Source: Tillus elongatus
Taxonomy: Eukaryota; Arthropoda; Insecta; Coleoptera; Cleridae
Direction of reading: 5' to 3'
DNA: 64,000 bases
NCBI GenBank assembly: GCA_964006375.1
Contig: OZ023267.1
Span: 21,511,739-21,575,738 of the forward strand
In this document: positions 1 to 11,745 of the stretch, one piece after another
Position numbering within the stretch: the stretch's first letter is position 1
Layout of the letters: the number at the start of each line of letters is the position of its first letter
Position numbers and translations under genes: made by a program
Notes under the pieces: generated by a model
What the model saw: only the letters and a program-made list of their open reading frames with translations
Database searches by the model: none
Told to the model about the DNA's origin: nothing

Positions 1-67
1 TTGATATTAGACCGAAAGAAACTATCTTTAAATTCAATTAATTCTTCATAATAATTTACCAGATAAG

Positions 68-420
68 ATGTGTATGTGTGTGTTTTGTTTCTTTAACGTC
101 GGCCTATTTCCACTATGGCCAATCACCGACGCTAGGGAGCAGTTTCACCTCACTAGCCTGGAAATTTTGCCGAGCCCCAGACTTTCTGTAAGGAGGGTAA
201 GGATCTTTAACGTGCCCAACATCGCAGGGACACAGGACCGACGGCTTTATGCGCCTTCCGAAGGGCGGAACATTCAACTTTCTCAAATACAATGCCAGAA
301 CCTCGGTTGACGTTAATGTTACAGTTTGTACTGAAAAAGTGAAAGAAGTACCCTGGAATCGAACCCAGTACCCTTCGGTTCAGAGGCACACGTTCTTACC
401 TCTGAACCACCGAGGTTCTT
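68..420 (-). mobile_element. tRNA-derived SINE, minus strand
   Basis: Read on the minus strand, the segment begins with a tRNA-like head. A box A match (TGGTTCAGAGG, 399-409) is followed by a perfect box B (GGTTCGATTCC, 355-365), the spacing of an RNA polymerase III promoter. The flanking acceptor arms do not pair and the T stem has a mismatch, so this is not a working tRNA gene. A tRNA-unrelated body follows and ends near 95 with GGAAATAGGCCGACGTTAAA and a CA-rich tail. The same 3-prime end recurs near 61980, which argues for a dispersed SINE family. The SINE superfamily is not assigned. Confidence 0.7.
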
Positions 421-2690
421 ACCAGATAAGGGGATTTATTTTTTTATCCAAAATGAATTTGTTAAGTCCAATAAAAGCAGTTTATGAACTTTTCCAATAG
501 TTTAACTATTCTTTGCATATGTTTTTACAATTAACCTAGAATTTTGTTACGGTAGAAATTAGTATTAAATAAATAAAAAATTATACGTTTTCAGTAAGAA
601 TCGACTTTAAAATAACACATGTGAAGCAAAATAACAAAGAACAGTAATGAAAGTGCAACAAAAATTAGAACAGAACTGAAAAACTAATACCAGATAGCCC
701 ATAAAAACGTGTCCCATTTGATAATTGGTTTTAATTGGGAATAGATACGACTACTAAAATTTGGTTGGTTATAATCAAAAAAATCAAAAATAACATATTT
801 CAAGAAAAAAAAATTACCATAGAATTACAAAAATCAGTAAAACAATTTTGCGGTTCCGTTATCCAGAATTTTAGATATTGTAAATGCTATTTGAAAATAT
901 GCTAGATTGAGCCACCATGTTGTAAGCTGGCGGTCCTCAGCCTTAGTTTAAATTGAAGAATAGGTCTGCTGATTACATTTTAGGAAATCTCCGTTTTTAA
1001 ATCATATTTTTCCTCGAAGTTCTATTAAGCGTTGAAAAGGTTATCTTATTACAGATTAAAAATTTTCTTGAAGATAATGTCATACTGTATAATCTAGTGG
1101 ATTATAATCAGGATAATTTAACGTCCATATATTTTCCCTTGCAAAATTAGCCGCATTTTCGACTAGAAAAATTGAATTTATTATACCTCTATGAGATGGT
1201 GCCCTATTCTGAATAAAATCTAGTTCTGGTATCGAGAAATTCGAGAATGAAACCATTTTGCAAATCTGCTATGTAATTATCTGCCTTTTTTTAATACCCT
1301 ATGGGTCTGTAAGAAGTTCTGCGTTTACCATTCTATGAAATAACGACCGATACCATCATTAAAATATATACTTTTGTTAATAAAGACAACTTGGTGGAAT
1401 ACACTTCTTTTTAGTCCCTGGGTGAATCTTTTTCATCTTGAAGAATCAAACATGTTACGTGAGCGATACGCAATTTTCTGTATAATCTAGAATCTCCTAA
1501 AGATCGAGGTAATTTTGTTTGCTCTATGATTGCTAGTGTCTCAAAACGTTTGTAGCAGCAGATCTACGATGTAGGCTTTTAGGTATTATTCATGGTGAAA
1601 GTTGAGTGCCAGGTCTGCTTCCTTAAGACAGAAGTTCTTAAGACTTATTGTTGAAATTAATGTGTGGTAGCATCTGTCGGTTATGCCAGATATTGATTTT
1701 TTGTAATAAGACAAAAAATACGTTTGGTAGGAGTACGAGAGGTTAATTTTTTTAGATTCATTTGATGCAAATTTCAAAGTCAGGAAAACCAAGAGGTTTT
1801 TGATAACAATAAATTAAAAGTAAGTTCAATTTGTAATTCAACTAGATTTATCTTATGTTCTTATCGAATCCTGGCTTAGTTTCTTTAGCACTGTTTTTTA
1901 TATTGTTATAATGGATTGATTTTACTGAAAAACTTTTTTCGAGTTTGGGTGTCGTTATATGCGTAGAAGTGCTACATTGAATTACTTTTAACTATGTATA
2001 TTAGCTAGCAAGTTTTGAAAAAAAGTAACCAAGCCTAGTAATACTACAGAATACTGTAGTAAGCTTACCTTCACTGCCAAATGAACAAAAAGAGAGCCAA
2101 AGTTTTCTTTTTTAAACTTGAAACTTGTGATGGCGTTAGCTAATTGAGCATCTAGAACGCGAGGACACCATATTATATGCCAACAATCTTAAGAAGCTAA
2201 ATCCACCGTGTTCATTTTTCTGGCAAGGCTACATCATTGTTGATTTGCTTAAAGAAAAAATTCCAACCGTCAGATTAAAAAGTTGATCCTTGGCTATAAA
2301 AAAACCTGGACGCAGCCAGTACCATGTGGAACAGTTTTATAAAAAAACATAAAAACAAAATAACCTAATTTCCTCTCAGTTAAAAATCTTCAATTCTGGC
2401 ATAATATAATAGAGTATCTATAAAAGCAATACCAGTACCAAATTTCATCAAAATAACGTTTCACAAATTTTCACATAATATAGAGATTCTATTTTTTCCA
2501 AACGTAGACCCTACAGGCTATAAATCACTCTCACTAAAGATATACTTTGAAAGTTGTAACCTCTATATAGGCGAATTCACTTGAAAACATTAAAACCCAC
2601 GACTCTATAAGAATCAAATTACTAAATAAGTTTTAAACTTTTTGTAAAATGGATATTGTATAATCTTAATAAATAAACATATTATTAATA
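421..2690. other. AT-rich intergenic sequence, no gene seen
   Basis: No reading frame with recognisable protein similarity and no clear repeat family were seen. Short open frames here look like chance. The end of the stretch (about 2650-2703) becomes rich in TAA/ATA triplets just before a LINE remnant. Confidence 0.5.
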
Positions 2691-2699
2691 ATAATAATA

Positions 2700-4030
2700 C
2701 CAGGCGAATAAATTCAGGGCCTCACCTCTGATGGCGCTTACAAGTACTTGGGCATACAACAGCTCCTCTCTATAAAGACAACAGATGTGCGAAAACCTGT
2801 AGAGAGCAAGTCTTGGCTAGGGTTAGGAAGGTGTGCAAGACTTACTCGTCCAACGGAAATAAAATTAAAGTCATAAACACTCAGGCTATCTCTGTTGCTA
2901 GCTATCATCTCTTAGTTGGCGACTGCTCTTTAAGAGTTCGACAGAAGAATTCGTTCCATCATAAAATTGTTTCTAACGCTGAATCCCAGATGTTCCATGC
3001 ACCGCTTGTACTTCCCTCGTAACATGGAAAGACGTGGATAACTCTTTTTTTGGAAGTGATGTATGATAGGGAATACAGGAGGCTCAGAGAATACTTCTGA
3101 GTGAAAAGACAAACACTAGTGCAGTGTGCGTAGAGACAAAAGAAACGGTTAGATTTTTTCGACCTCAAACAACCCGACTGGGATCACGTCCCTACTGTTA
3201 TTTCGAGTGCAAATGAGCGCAGGCGCTCTTGGAGGAGATGGATCTGCTTGAACGCTTCGTCGCATGTCTAACATTAACCTTCGGGTATCAGTGGGATAGT
3301 TAAGGAAAACAAGCTTGGATTCCTATGCGTGATATACGTCATTTGCAAGCGCGCATACCAGTGGCACATCCTGAGGCAATATGCCAGCGATTTGTGCAGA
3401 CTTTGCCAAAAAAGCCGGAAACGATTCAGCATATGACGAGAGGTTGTGATTTTCTGACCCAGTCATATTACAAGGAACGTCATGACAACGTGGCCAAGGT
3501 CGTCCATCAGGCTCTGGAAAAATATTACGGCCTCATCGAGTCAGAAGCTTCCTGCTATAAATGCAAGCTTGACGTGGTAATTCGGAAGGTTCAGGTCCTG
3601 CTGGACCTTCTGATGGCCACCGACAGGGCAGTTGAAAGCCACAAGCCTGACATATTGCTTTTGCTCAGAAAAAACAGAACAGTTTCATTCATTCTCTCAA
3701 AAATAGAAGAGTAGCAACAAAAGTACCAACCACTTGTAGTCGCGTTAGCAGACTTGTACAAACTGAGAGAAGTTCAGATCATCCCAGTGTTCATATCAGT
3801 ATATAGGCTTGTAATACCAGATTGGTGGAACTACATAGAAATCAGTGATTCTTGGGACATCGCATATCGTTAGGAAAGTGTTATTCTTGTAACAATGCAA
3901 AAAACGTTGTGTGTACCGTTACGGTCTCCAGTTAAAAAGAGTCGAACGTGATGCAAATATCTTGTTCAGCGATGAACCGAGTGTACCACGAGAGAAAAAA
4001 AAAGAAGAAAAAGTTAATAACAATAATACA
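2700..4030 (+). mobile_element. R4/Dong-like LINE remnant, copy 1
   Basis: This is the element around the pseudogene above, 5-prime truncated. Its 3-prime region (about 3850-4005) matches copy 2 closely, sharing TATCGTTAGGAAAGT, a GTCTCCAGxTA segment and the terminal CCACGAGAGAA followed by an A-rich run. A TAA-rich tract lies just upstream (about 2680-2703) and AATAACAATAATAC follows the end, consistent with the preference of Dong-type elements for TAA repeats. Confidence 0.65.
2704..3910 (+). pseudogene. C-terminal half of R4/R2-like LINE ORF (RT end plus restriction-like endonuclease)
   Basis: Frames broken by stops and shifts together resemble the C-terminal part of non-LTR retrotransposons with a restriction-like endonuclease. 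In order: the post-RT motif YKYLGIQQ (about 2738); a segment ending NGNKIKVINTQAISVASY; a blurred PRNMERRG stretch (about 3015); then a 129-codon open frame at 3325-3714. That frame carries the Cys-Cys-His-Cys pattern (C...ETIQHMTRGC), RHDNVAKVVHQ, KYYGLIE and TDRAVESHKPDI, the last being the PD-containing endonuclease core. After a TAG at 3712 the same frame goes on as KYQPLVVALADLYKL to about 3830, so the stop is a nonsense mutation. Related motifs are known from R4/Dong and R2 clades; the clade is inferred, the RLE-type call is firmer. Not functional. Confidence 0.75.
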
Positions 4031-4746
4031 ATTTCTTTCCACACTATGTTTCGCTTACGACGTGGATCTCTATATCCCAATTTAAGTTTTTGGGTTGCTC
4101 TTGATTATGGGACATTTACAAGTTTAAATTCTGAGATTTTCGTGACCATCCTTTAGGCATGATGATATGTTCAACACAAACTGTGTTTACTAACTGAACA
4201 TGTATCTTACTTATATTTAAGAAACTTTATATCCAGTTAAGTGTAGAACCGAAACGTATTGAAATTGTAAAGGTACGCCGTCTATTAGAGAGCAGTTGCA
4301 TTATCACTACGATATCACTCACACCGCCGTATTCCTCGTACGTAGCACGTATAATAATAATGTCTCTCTTAGATGAAAATAATTTAACTAGATTGGATGT
4401 TGCTGTCGCTAGATGTTTATATATAGCTTTTGAAAACAAAATTTTCTTCACATACAAGTGAGTTATAAAAATTTTAATTACTTCCATCATGCACATGCTG
4501 TTTCCGCTTGTATATTTCGCTTTGCTTATAAGAAAGTCATTTTTCGCTGTTTAAGCAACAGAAAATTATTTGATGTAACAAAGAAATTATTGCACATACT
4601 GTATATTAACAATTGCCATGCATGATAATGAACAAACTTTTTAATGAAGAAGGCTTACAAACTATATCGTGACAATGATTCGATAAAACGTATTTACTGA
4701 AAATGAATCAATGCCCTCTAACAAATGCTATATATCCTATTCACGA

Positions 4747-4865
4747 AGGCTAAATTCTTAAAATATAAATATCAACACACACAATAGTAATCTTGATTTC
4801 TGTGCCGTTGGCTAAATTCTTAAAAACACAATTATCTAAACAAACAATAACGATATTGACTTCTG
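4747..4865. repeat. Two-copy tandem repeat, about 63-bp unit
   Basis: GGCTAAATTCTTAAAA begins both units (4747 and 4810) and both end with TTGA(C/T)TTCTG. The copies are diverged in the middle. No coding potential seen. The surrounding 4031-5082 holds no other recognisable gene. Confidence 0.6.
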
Positions 4866-5082
4866 CAAACTGCATAAGTTATTCGGTTGCATTTTATCCT
4901 GGCTCACACGCGTTTGCAGCAATCGTCTCCACTTTAAACTATGTGCTGCTCCTATCCCTGAACATATTGACGAGTCAAAAGTTGACCTTCTTGTTTCTCA
5001 ATATTATTATTTTTGATGGGCGGTTGTTGTCCAGTTGTTTTATGTATCATCCCTTGACATTTAAAGAAAATATAATAATAAT

Positions 5083-5735
5083 ATGAATAATAATTATAAT
5101 GATACTCAAAAAGGAGCAAAAGGAGCAGGATGCAAATACCGAACTCCGGCAGTTAGGAATGTAAAGTTAGAACAGCATCGATTCGATACAGAAACGCAGG
5201 GATATGTACTACCAATAGATGTGTTTGAAACTTATAAATGCTTTGGAATACAACAAGCCAAGTCATGTAGTCAACTGGTGTGGTGAATCTTCGAGAGAAC
5301 ATTAAGAAATTGGGTCATAGAAAGCATCTTTATAGGGATATGCAGAAGGAGGTAATACTTGCAACTGCCCACGCCGTTCCATCAGAGCTCAGTTCCTTTG
5401 GTATCTTAGTTACCTGGGATGAGTGAATGTCCTCCTTTGGGAAGTGTGAGAGCCCTTCAGGCTAAAGTCGATAATGGTATCTAACACCAGACTTCGAAAA
5501 TTTATCAGTGTTCTTTCAATTACCACCACTCATTTAAGAACAACACAGAAAGCAGCGATTATTGGACATACTACATCGTTAGGAAAGTTCTAACCTTGCA
5601 ACGCTACAAGAAAATGTTATGTTTACCGCTATTATAGTCTCCAGGTAGATAAAGATGAACGTCGTGTAAATCTCTTGTTCCCTGAGCGATCCAATAAACC
5701 ACGAGAGAATGAAAAAGATTAAAATAAAATAATAG
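5083..5735 (+). pseudogene. R4/Dong-like LINE remnant, copy 2, internally deleted
   Basis: The first 68 codons (5083-5286) include ETYKCFGIQQ, equivalent to the YKYLGIQQ motif of copy 1. Sequence continuing to about 5420 in shifted frames gives ILATAHAVPSELSSFGILVTW, like the INTYAVPVLTYSFG region of R4-type proteins. The zinc-finger and endonuclease part present in copy 1 is missing. The sequence resumes at about 5575 with the shared 3-prime end (ATCGTTAGGAAAGT, then CCACGAGAGAA at about 5700). Same strand as copy 1, about 1 kb downstream, and again preceded by ATAATAATATGAATAATAAT. Confidence 0.7.
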
Positions 5736-5737
5736 TA

Positions 5738-5806
5738 TTTTAGTTGTTTAAATAGTTGTTACAATAGTTGTTACAATAATAGTTACAACAATAGTTGTTA
5801 CAATAA
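5738..5806. repeat. Degenerate (GTTACAATA)n tract
   Basis: Units of TAGTTGTTACAATA recur immediately after the 3-prime end of the second R4-like LINE copy. Such simple-repeat tails are common for these LINEs, so it may be the element tail and not an independent microsatellite. Confidence 0.65.
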
Positions 5807-7128
5807 TTTTCCACTGTCATAAAAAGATTCGTTTCTAATAACTTTTATCTCCAAATGTTCAACTGCTACGATGCATTTGATGATTTTCAAAGCTTGCGCA
5901 AGTTTGCGGCTGCAAAACATTTGCATTTAAGAGTTATAACCAGAGGAGTTATTATATTATAGGGAGCACTTTAACGTGAAGGGTAGAATATTGCTAGACG
6001 TAACGATATAAATTTATTAGTGTCAAACTTTGACGATAGCTTACGCCTTGATTAATTATGATACCCTTTACCCGAATAACTATAGATTAGAGTAGAACTA
6101 TATAAGCTCATACCTGAATTTAAACTAAGAAAATTTCTTAAGTTTTACATAAATTAATACACATATCTCAAAAGAGGATGAAATGAAACGAAGCTTTGCA
6201 TTGAGAAGATCTACCATATTCTTAAAGTTACTTCGTGTTATGATTGTTAACAGAAATATTTAAGAATGTATTAGGCATGATATTTATTAGATTTTTAAGC
6301 CAATTCTTCTTTAAAATGATTAGAATTGCATATATTTTAGTATGATAGATATACAGTTCGCAATGATCAAATATTTGTGTGTCGATTGTAGATTTTTCTT
6401 GATTTTTTACTGTTGTTAGCTTGGTCTCGCGTAGATGAAGTTTACAGTCGACGTTAGTTTTGCTTGAACAGAGATTTTCTTAAAATTACAGACAAATTCT
6501 GTGATACAGAGAAACAAGGACTGTAACTTACCTAGAGACGCGTTTTACAAACACTAGATAAAAGACGAACAAATCGAATTTTGTCACCGGTTAGGTCTTA
6601 GAAGATGGTGACAACAGTAGTATTTGTGTCTATCTATCTCTGCGATTTGCTAAGTAGTTTTGTGGGTAAATAGACGGTTAGAGTAGAATGTTTTATTAAA
6701 CAAAAATATGAAAATTAAATGCTTTCTCTGGTTTACCTGAGAAAACTGCAAAAAAAAATGATTTAAATAGACGTTTTGAAATGTAACGTTCTTTATATCT
6801 CTACAAAGTATTTTCAGAAACTGCAGTTTCTTTTGTCTGTCTCTTTAAACCTATTTACTAATACAAGGAATAACAGTGTCTGTATACCTAAGACATATAT
6901 TATGATTGTATATCGTGTGGTAGTTATACAGCTTAATAAATATTAATACATAACAAAATATGTTAAATGTTGTGTGACATGATATATTTTACTCTTGTGA
7001 AAATGCTTAGTAGAAAAGCTTAAATGTGTCTTAGATACTGCAACCAATTCTGTAGTATGTAGCCTAGTATATTCGAATTTAAATTAAATGAAAAAAATGC
7101 GATCAAAATCATTTTATATGAAAGCCTG
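5807..7128. other. AT-rich sequence, no gene seen
   Basis: No recognisable coding similarity, inverted-repeat element or RNA gene was seen on either strand. Confidence 0.5.
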
Positions 7129-7735
7129 GTAGGGTGATTCATAAGTGGTGACCAAAAATGAAACCCCATGTTCTCTGAACAATTTTAGAGAGGGTATGTC
7201 CTATAAAAATTTTTCCTATAATGCTTCATTAAAAAGATACAGCGTGTTGAAGTTGAATTTCAAAAAATAAAATTTCCCAATTTTTTAAAAAGTAGCACAT
7301 ATATTTTGCTAAAACTTCGCATGTTTAGGCTGTTATGGAAGGCGCGTATTCTACCATAACAATTGAATCGGCTAATCCAGCAGTGGCGCGCGTACCCACA
7401 TGTCATTGGTTATCCCTCAAGAAAAAAACGGGTAAGCCAATGATATTTTTTTTATTTTTCATTTTTTGAATCTTACTTTCATTCGTGAACAAAATGACTT
7501 TCTTGATAATTTTCTATACGACGCTTATTTTACGAGTAAGCAATGAATCAGGTAAGTGTTTTAGAGCACAGTTCATGATTTTTAACCAGTCGTTGTTTGG
7601 TAGAAAATCGCAATGATACACTTTTATCAGGCTTATAGTAATTTATTTATTACAATAAATGTTCAAAATGCCTTTATTGGCCTAAATACACGCACGATAT
7701 TTTTTTAATATGGAAAATTTAATGTCTTGAGGATT
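7129..7735. repeat. TcM-A left inverted repeat
   Basis: Inverted copy of 8880-9440. The match is continuous for about 500 bp from the tip to about 7632. It then resumes after a small gap over the transposase 3-prime codons (AAGACAT-AAATTTTCCATAT on the other strand). Confidence 0.85.
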
Positions 7736-8707
7736 CATTGTTGCTTGAATATGACGAAAAGCATTATTTATCAGTTGTTGTAGCTACTTTGGTGTATCTA
7801 TTTGTTCACTGTAGACCAGTCGATTAAAATCACCCCAAAGATAGAAGTCAAGTGAGTTTAAGTCCGATGATATTGCAGCCAATTTATTGGTACAATTCTG
7901 CCAATCCATCTTTCATTATAATGTTCATGTAGCCATGTAATAACGTTTCGACTATGATGGTGCACCGTCATGCTGGTACTACATTATACCTCTTGTTGCT
8001 AGTGGAATGTCATCTAGAATGTTTTCTACACGGTTTTCTAGGAGCGCTAAGTACGAAGATCCATTTAAACGTTGTGGCAGGACTTCCATGAACAGTGAGC
8101 CGTTAAAAATACCACACCATAAACTAATGGAAAATCTATGTTGAAATGTGCGAGTCCTTGTTGCATGTGGATTTTCCAATGACCAGACATGCCCATTATG
8201 AGAATTATAAATACCATTTCTTGTAAATGTTGATTCGTCAGACCAGAAGATTAGATTAGGGAATAAGATATTTTGATTGTTCATTTCCAACATCCATCCA
8301 CAAAAGACTCGTCGATGCACATTATCTCCAAGTGGAAGGCAATGAACATTCTGTCGATGATATGGATGTAAGGCTTCTCGATGTAAAGTTCTCCAAACAA
8401 AGCTTTGAAAATATTGTAACTGCGTGGCAATCCTCCGAGTACTTGTAGAAGGTTGATCCATCACTGCATCCACCACTCTCTCTTCGTCTTCAAGTTGATC
8501 TTGTCTTCTACCATTAGCTCTAACGTCAGGACATTGTCCAATACCGCACTACCGAAGTCTTGAAAACGATCGAGAAAAAACCCTTGGTGTAGGTTGACGG
8601 CGAGTGGGAAACCTACGTTGATATTCCCGACAAGCAGCTAGAGCATTTCCATCAGCATATCCATAGATAAAAATTATATCTGCATACTCTTCTGAGGTGT
8701 ACTCCAT
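7682..8707 (-). pseudogene. TcM-A transposase (IS630/Tc1/mariner type), broken
   Basis: The gene starts with MEYTSEEYADIIFIYGYADG, a typical N-terminal helix-turn-helix region. A stop near codon 50 (about 8550) breaks it. The central frame 7979-8476 is intact and holds RRIATQL, the first catalytic Asp in FWSDESTFTRNG, then HNGHVWSLENPH and ISLWCGIFNGSLF. Beyond a TAG at about 7979, HDGAP gives the second Asp, and after further shifts SSDLNSLDFYLWG holds the third acidic site. The end is DIKFSIL...YRACI. Full length would be about 341 residues, normal for the family. At least two stops and two frameshifts make it inactive. Confidence 0.85.
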
Positions 8708-8879
8708 TATAAGAAGTAAAAGAGTAGAAAATTTTGCAATTTTATAAACTTTACCACTTACACCTATTCAAAGTAATTACTTGTTGACCTAAACGTCAAG
8801 TGACACCTAATGACAACTTTGGCAAACCAGACTACAACTTACTAAAATACAACAAAGATAATCGTCGTACAAAAAATTA

Positions 8880-9440
8880 TCAAGACATCAAATTTTCCAT
8901 ATTAAAAAGATGTGCGTGTATTCAGGCCAATGGAGCCATAAAAGTGTATCTTTGCGATTTTCTACCAAACAACGACTGGTTAAAAATCATGAACTGTGCT
9001 CTAAAACACTTACCTAATTCATTGCTTACTCGTAAAATAAGCGTCGTACAGAAAATCATCAAGAGAGTCATTTTGTTCACGAATGAAAGTAATATTCAAA
9101 AAATAAAAAATAGAAAAAAATATCATTGGCTTGCCCGTTTTTTTCTTGAGGGATAACCAATGACATGTGGGTACGCGCGCCACTGCTGGATTAGCCGATT
9201 CAATTGTTATGATAGAATACGCGCCTTCCATAACAGCCTACACATGCGAAGTTTCAGCAAAATATATGTGCTACTTTTTAAAAAATTTGGAAATTTTATT
9301 TTCTGAAATTCAACTTCAACACCCTGTATCTTTTTAATGAAGCATTATAGGAAAAAAATTTATAGGACATACCCTCTCTAAAATTGTTCAAAGAACATGG
9401 CGTTTCAATTTTGGTCACCACTTATGAATCAGCCTGTATA
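8880..9440. repeat. TcM-A right inverted repeat
   Basis: Inverted copy of the left arm. Its inner edge (8880-8925) reads DIKFSILK...RACIQ on the plus strand, a duplicate of the transposase C-terminus. An apparent 118-codon open frame at 8800-9156 is only this repeat read through, not a gene. Confidence 0.85.
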
Positions 9441-9449
9441 CTGGTGTAA

Positions 9450-9600
9450 AAAAAAACGCGGACGTGAATACTTACCTTATTAGATAATAACTTATTATCT
9501 TTACTGCAAGTGGTTTCACTTTGAGTTTGCCGTAACTCAAAACTGATTGCAGAAAAGATAATAAGCTGTTATGAGTCACAGCCTCTACGTCTGGATTTAG
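9450..9600. mobile_element. Small palindromic MITE-like repeat
   Basis: TAATAACTTATTATCTTTACTGCA (split here as 9484-9507) pairs with TGCAGAAAAGATAATAAGCTG near 9550-9572. The outer flanks CGCGGACGTGAA and CTCTACGTCTGG are also roughly complementary. About 150 bp, no coding capacity. Confidence 0.45.
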
Positions 9601-10094
9601 TATAGACTATTTCCACTAAGTGACAATGAATGGATCAGTGCTGCTGTCAGATTGTGGTAAAGCATATTGTTACCAATAACTCAAAATATATTTTTATTGA
9701 ATCTAATAATATATATTTTTATCCACATTTTATTAACGCTATATTGTACCTGCTAGCTGGCCTACATCTTAGTTAGTTAAATGTAAGTCGGTGTTTGTTA
9801 AAGACATTGGAAAACACAAATGTGAGGCGAACAAGACAATATCTTGTTATTAAAGATGTTGTTGGAAATGTTGTATTTTAATTTGTTTATAATGTTAAAC
9901 AACGGAAGGTATTTTCTAGAGCAGAACAATAATAGTTATAATGGAAATAATTTTTAAAATGTTTGAAAATAATGAAAAGTTCTGTGACAAATTTTTGTTT
10001 TGTGAGGGTTCAATTAAACCAGTTTTAAGAGTATCGAATTAAACTAATAGACAGAGATAAAAACACTACATGTTATTGGCTGTAGCACACATAG
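9601..10094. other. AT-rich sequence, no gene seen
   Basis: No recognisable feature. Confidence 0.45.
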
Positions 10095-10562
10095 TACAGG
10101 CAATAGAGGAGCCCGTTACTCTTGTCCATAATGCATTAAACTACATGAGTTCTTTTTTTTATATAGATAGGTTCAGAATAACGTACTGAATGTAAAAACA
10201 CAAAATTCTTACAAATTAGGAGGGTGGAAGAGCCGCCATTTTGAGAAAAACCGTTTTGGCCTATATCTCCGTAACCGTGCAGTTTAGACCAAAAATCGTA
10301 ATGACCTTTATTGTAGATAATTGCATTTCTCATCTTTTTTGTAAAATATTTTTTTTGGTATCACTGACTGTTTACAACTTATACGACTATTAGCATTCAT
10401 TTATTGACTTTTTTACCTATATCTTGGTTAATAATTGTTTAAGAAATAAAATGCTCATAACTTAACTCTTCAATCGACAAATTTCCTACAATTTTTACTG
10501 AAAACTTTTTTCTCAAATCAATATTTTCAAAGTTATAACGCGTTAAATGTTGCACTTTTCAA

Positions 10563-11340
<778 letters not shown>

Positions 11341-11745
11341 TTGTGAAAAAAAAGTTTTAAGTGAAAGTTCTAGAAAATTTGTCGATTGAAAAGTTAAGTT
11401 ATAAGCATTTTATTTTTTAAACAATTATTAACAAAGATAGAGGTAAAAAAGTCAATAAATGAATGCATATAGGCGGATAAGTTGTAAACGGTGAGTGATA
11501 CAAAAAAAATATTTAACATAAAAGATGAGAAATGCAATTATCTACAATAAAGGTCATTACCATTTTTGGTCTAAAGTACACGGTTACGGAGATATAGGCC
11601 GAAACGGTTTTTCTCAAAATGGCGGCACTTCCGCCCTCCTAATTTGTAAGGATTTTGCGTTTTTACATTCAGTACGTCATTTTGAACCTATGTATAAAAT
11701 AATAACTCCTGTAATTTAATGCAGAAACAAATTCTCTATTGCCTG

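Larger units (their letters stand above)
7129..9440 (-). mobile_element. TcM-A: complete Tc1/mariner-superfamily element with very long TIRs
   Basis: The ends are inverted copies: GGTGATTCATAAGTGGTGACC near 7133 and its complement near 9415-9435. They are flanked by TA and carry the CAGGG-like tip usual in this superfamily. The terminal inverted repeats continue inward for about 600 bp on each side (roughly 7129-7735 and 8880-9440) with point differences and one approximately 40-bp gap. A decayed transposase gene fills the middle on the minus strand. The inner edge of the right repeat includes an inverted copy of the last transposase codons, so repeat and gene overlap. Confidence 0.85.

Noticed and set aside
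355..416. Possible tRNA gene
   Set aside because: Boxes A and B are good, but the acceptor arms do not pair and the T stem has a mismatch. A SINE head explains it better.
8800..9156. 118-codon open frame on the plus strand
   Set aside because: It lies within the right inverted repeat of TcM-A and only mirrors the transposase end and terminal repeat.
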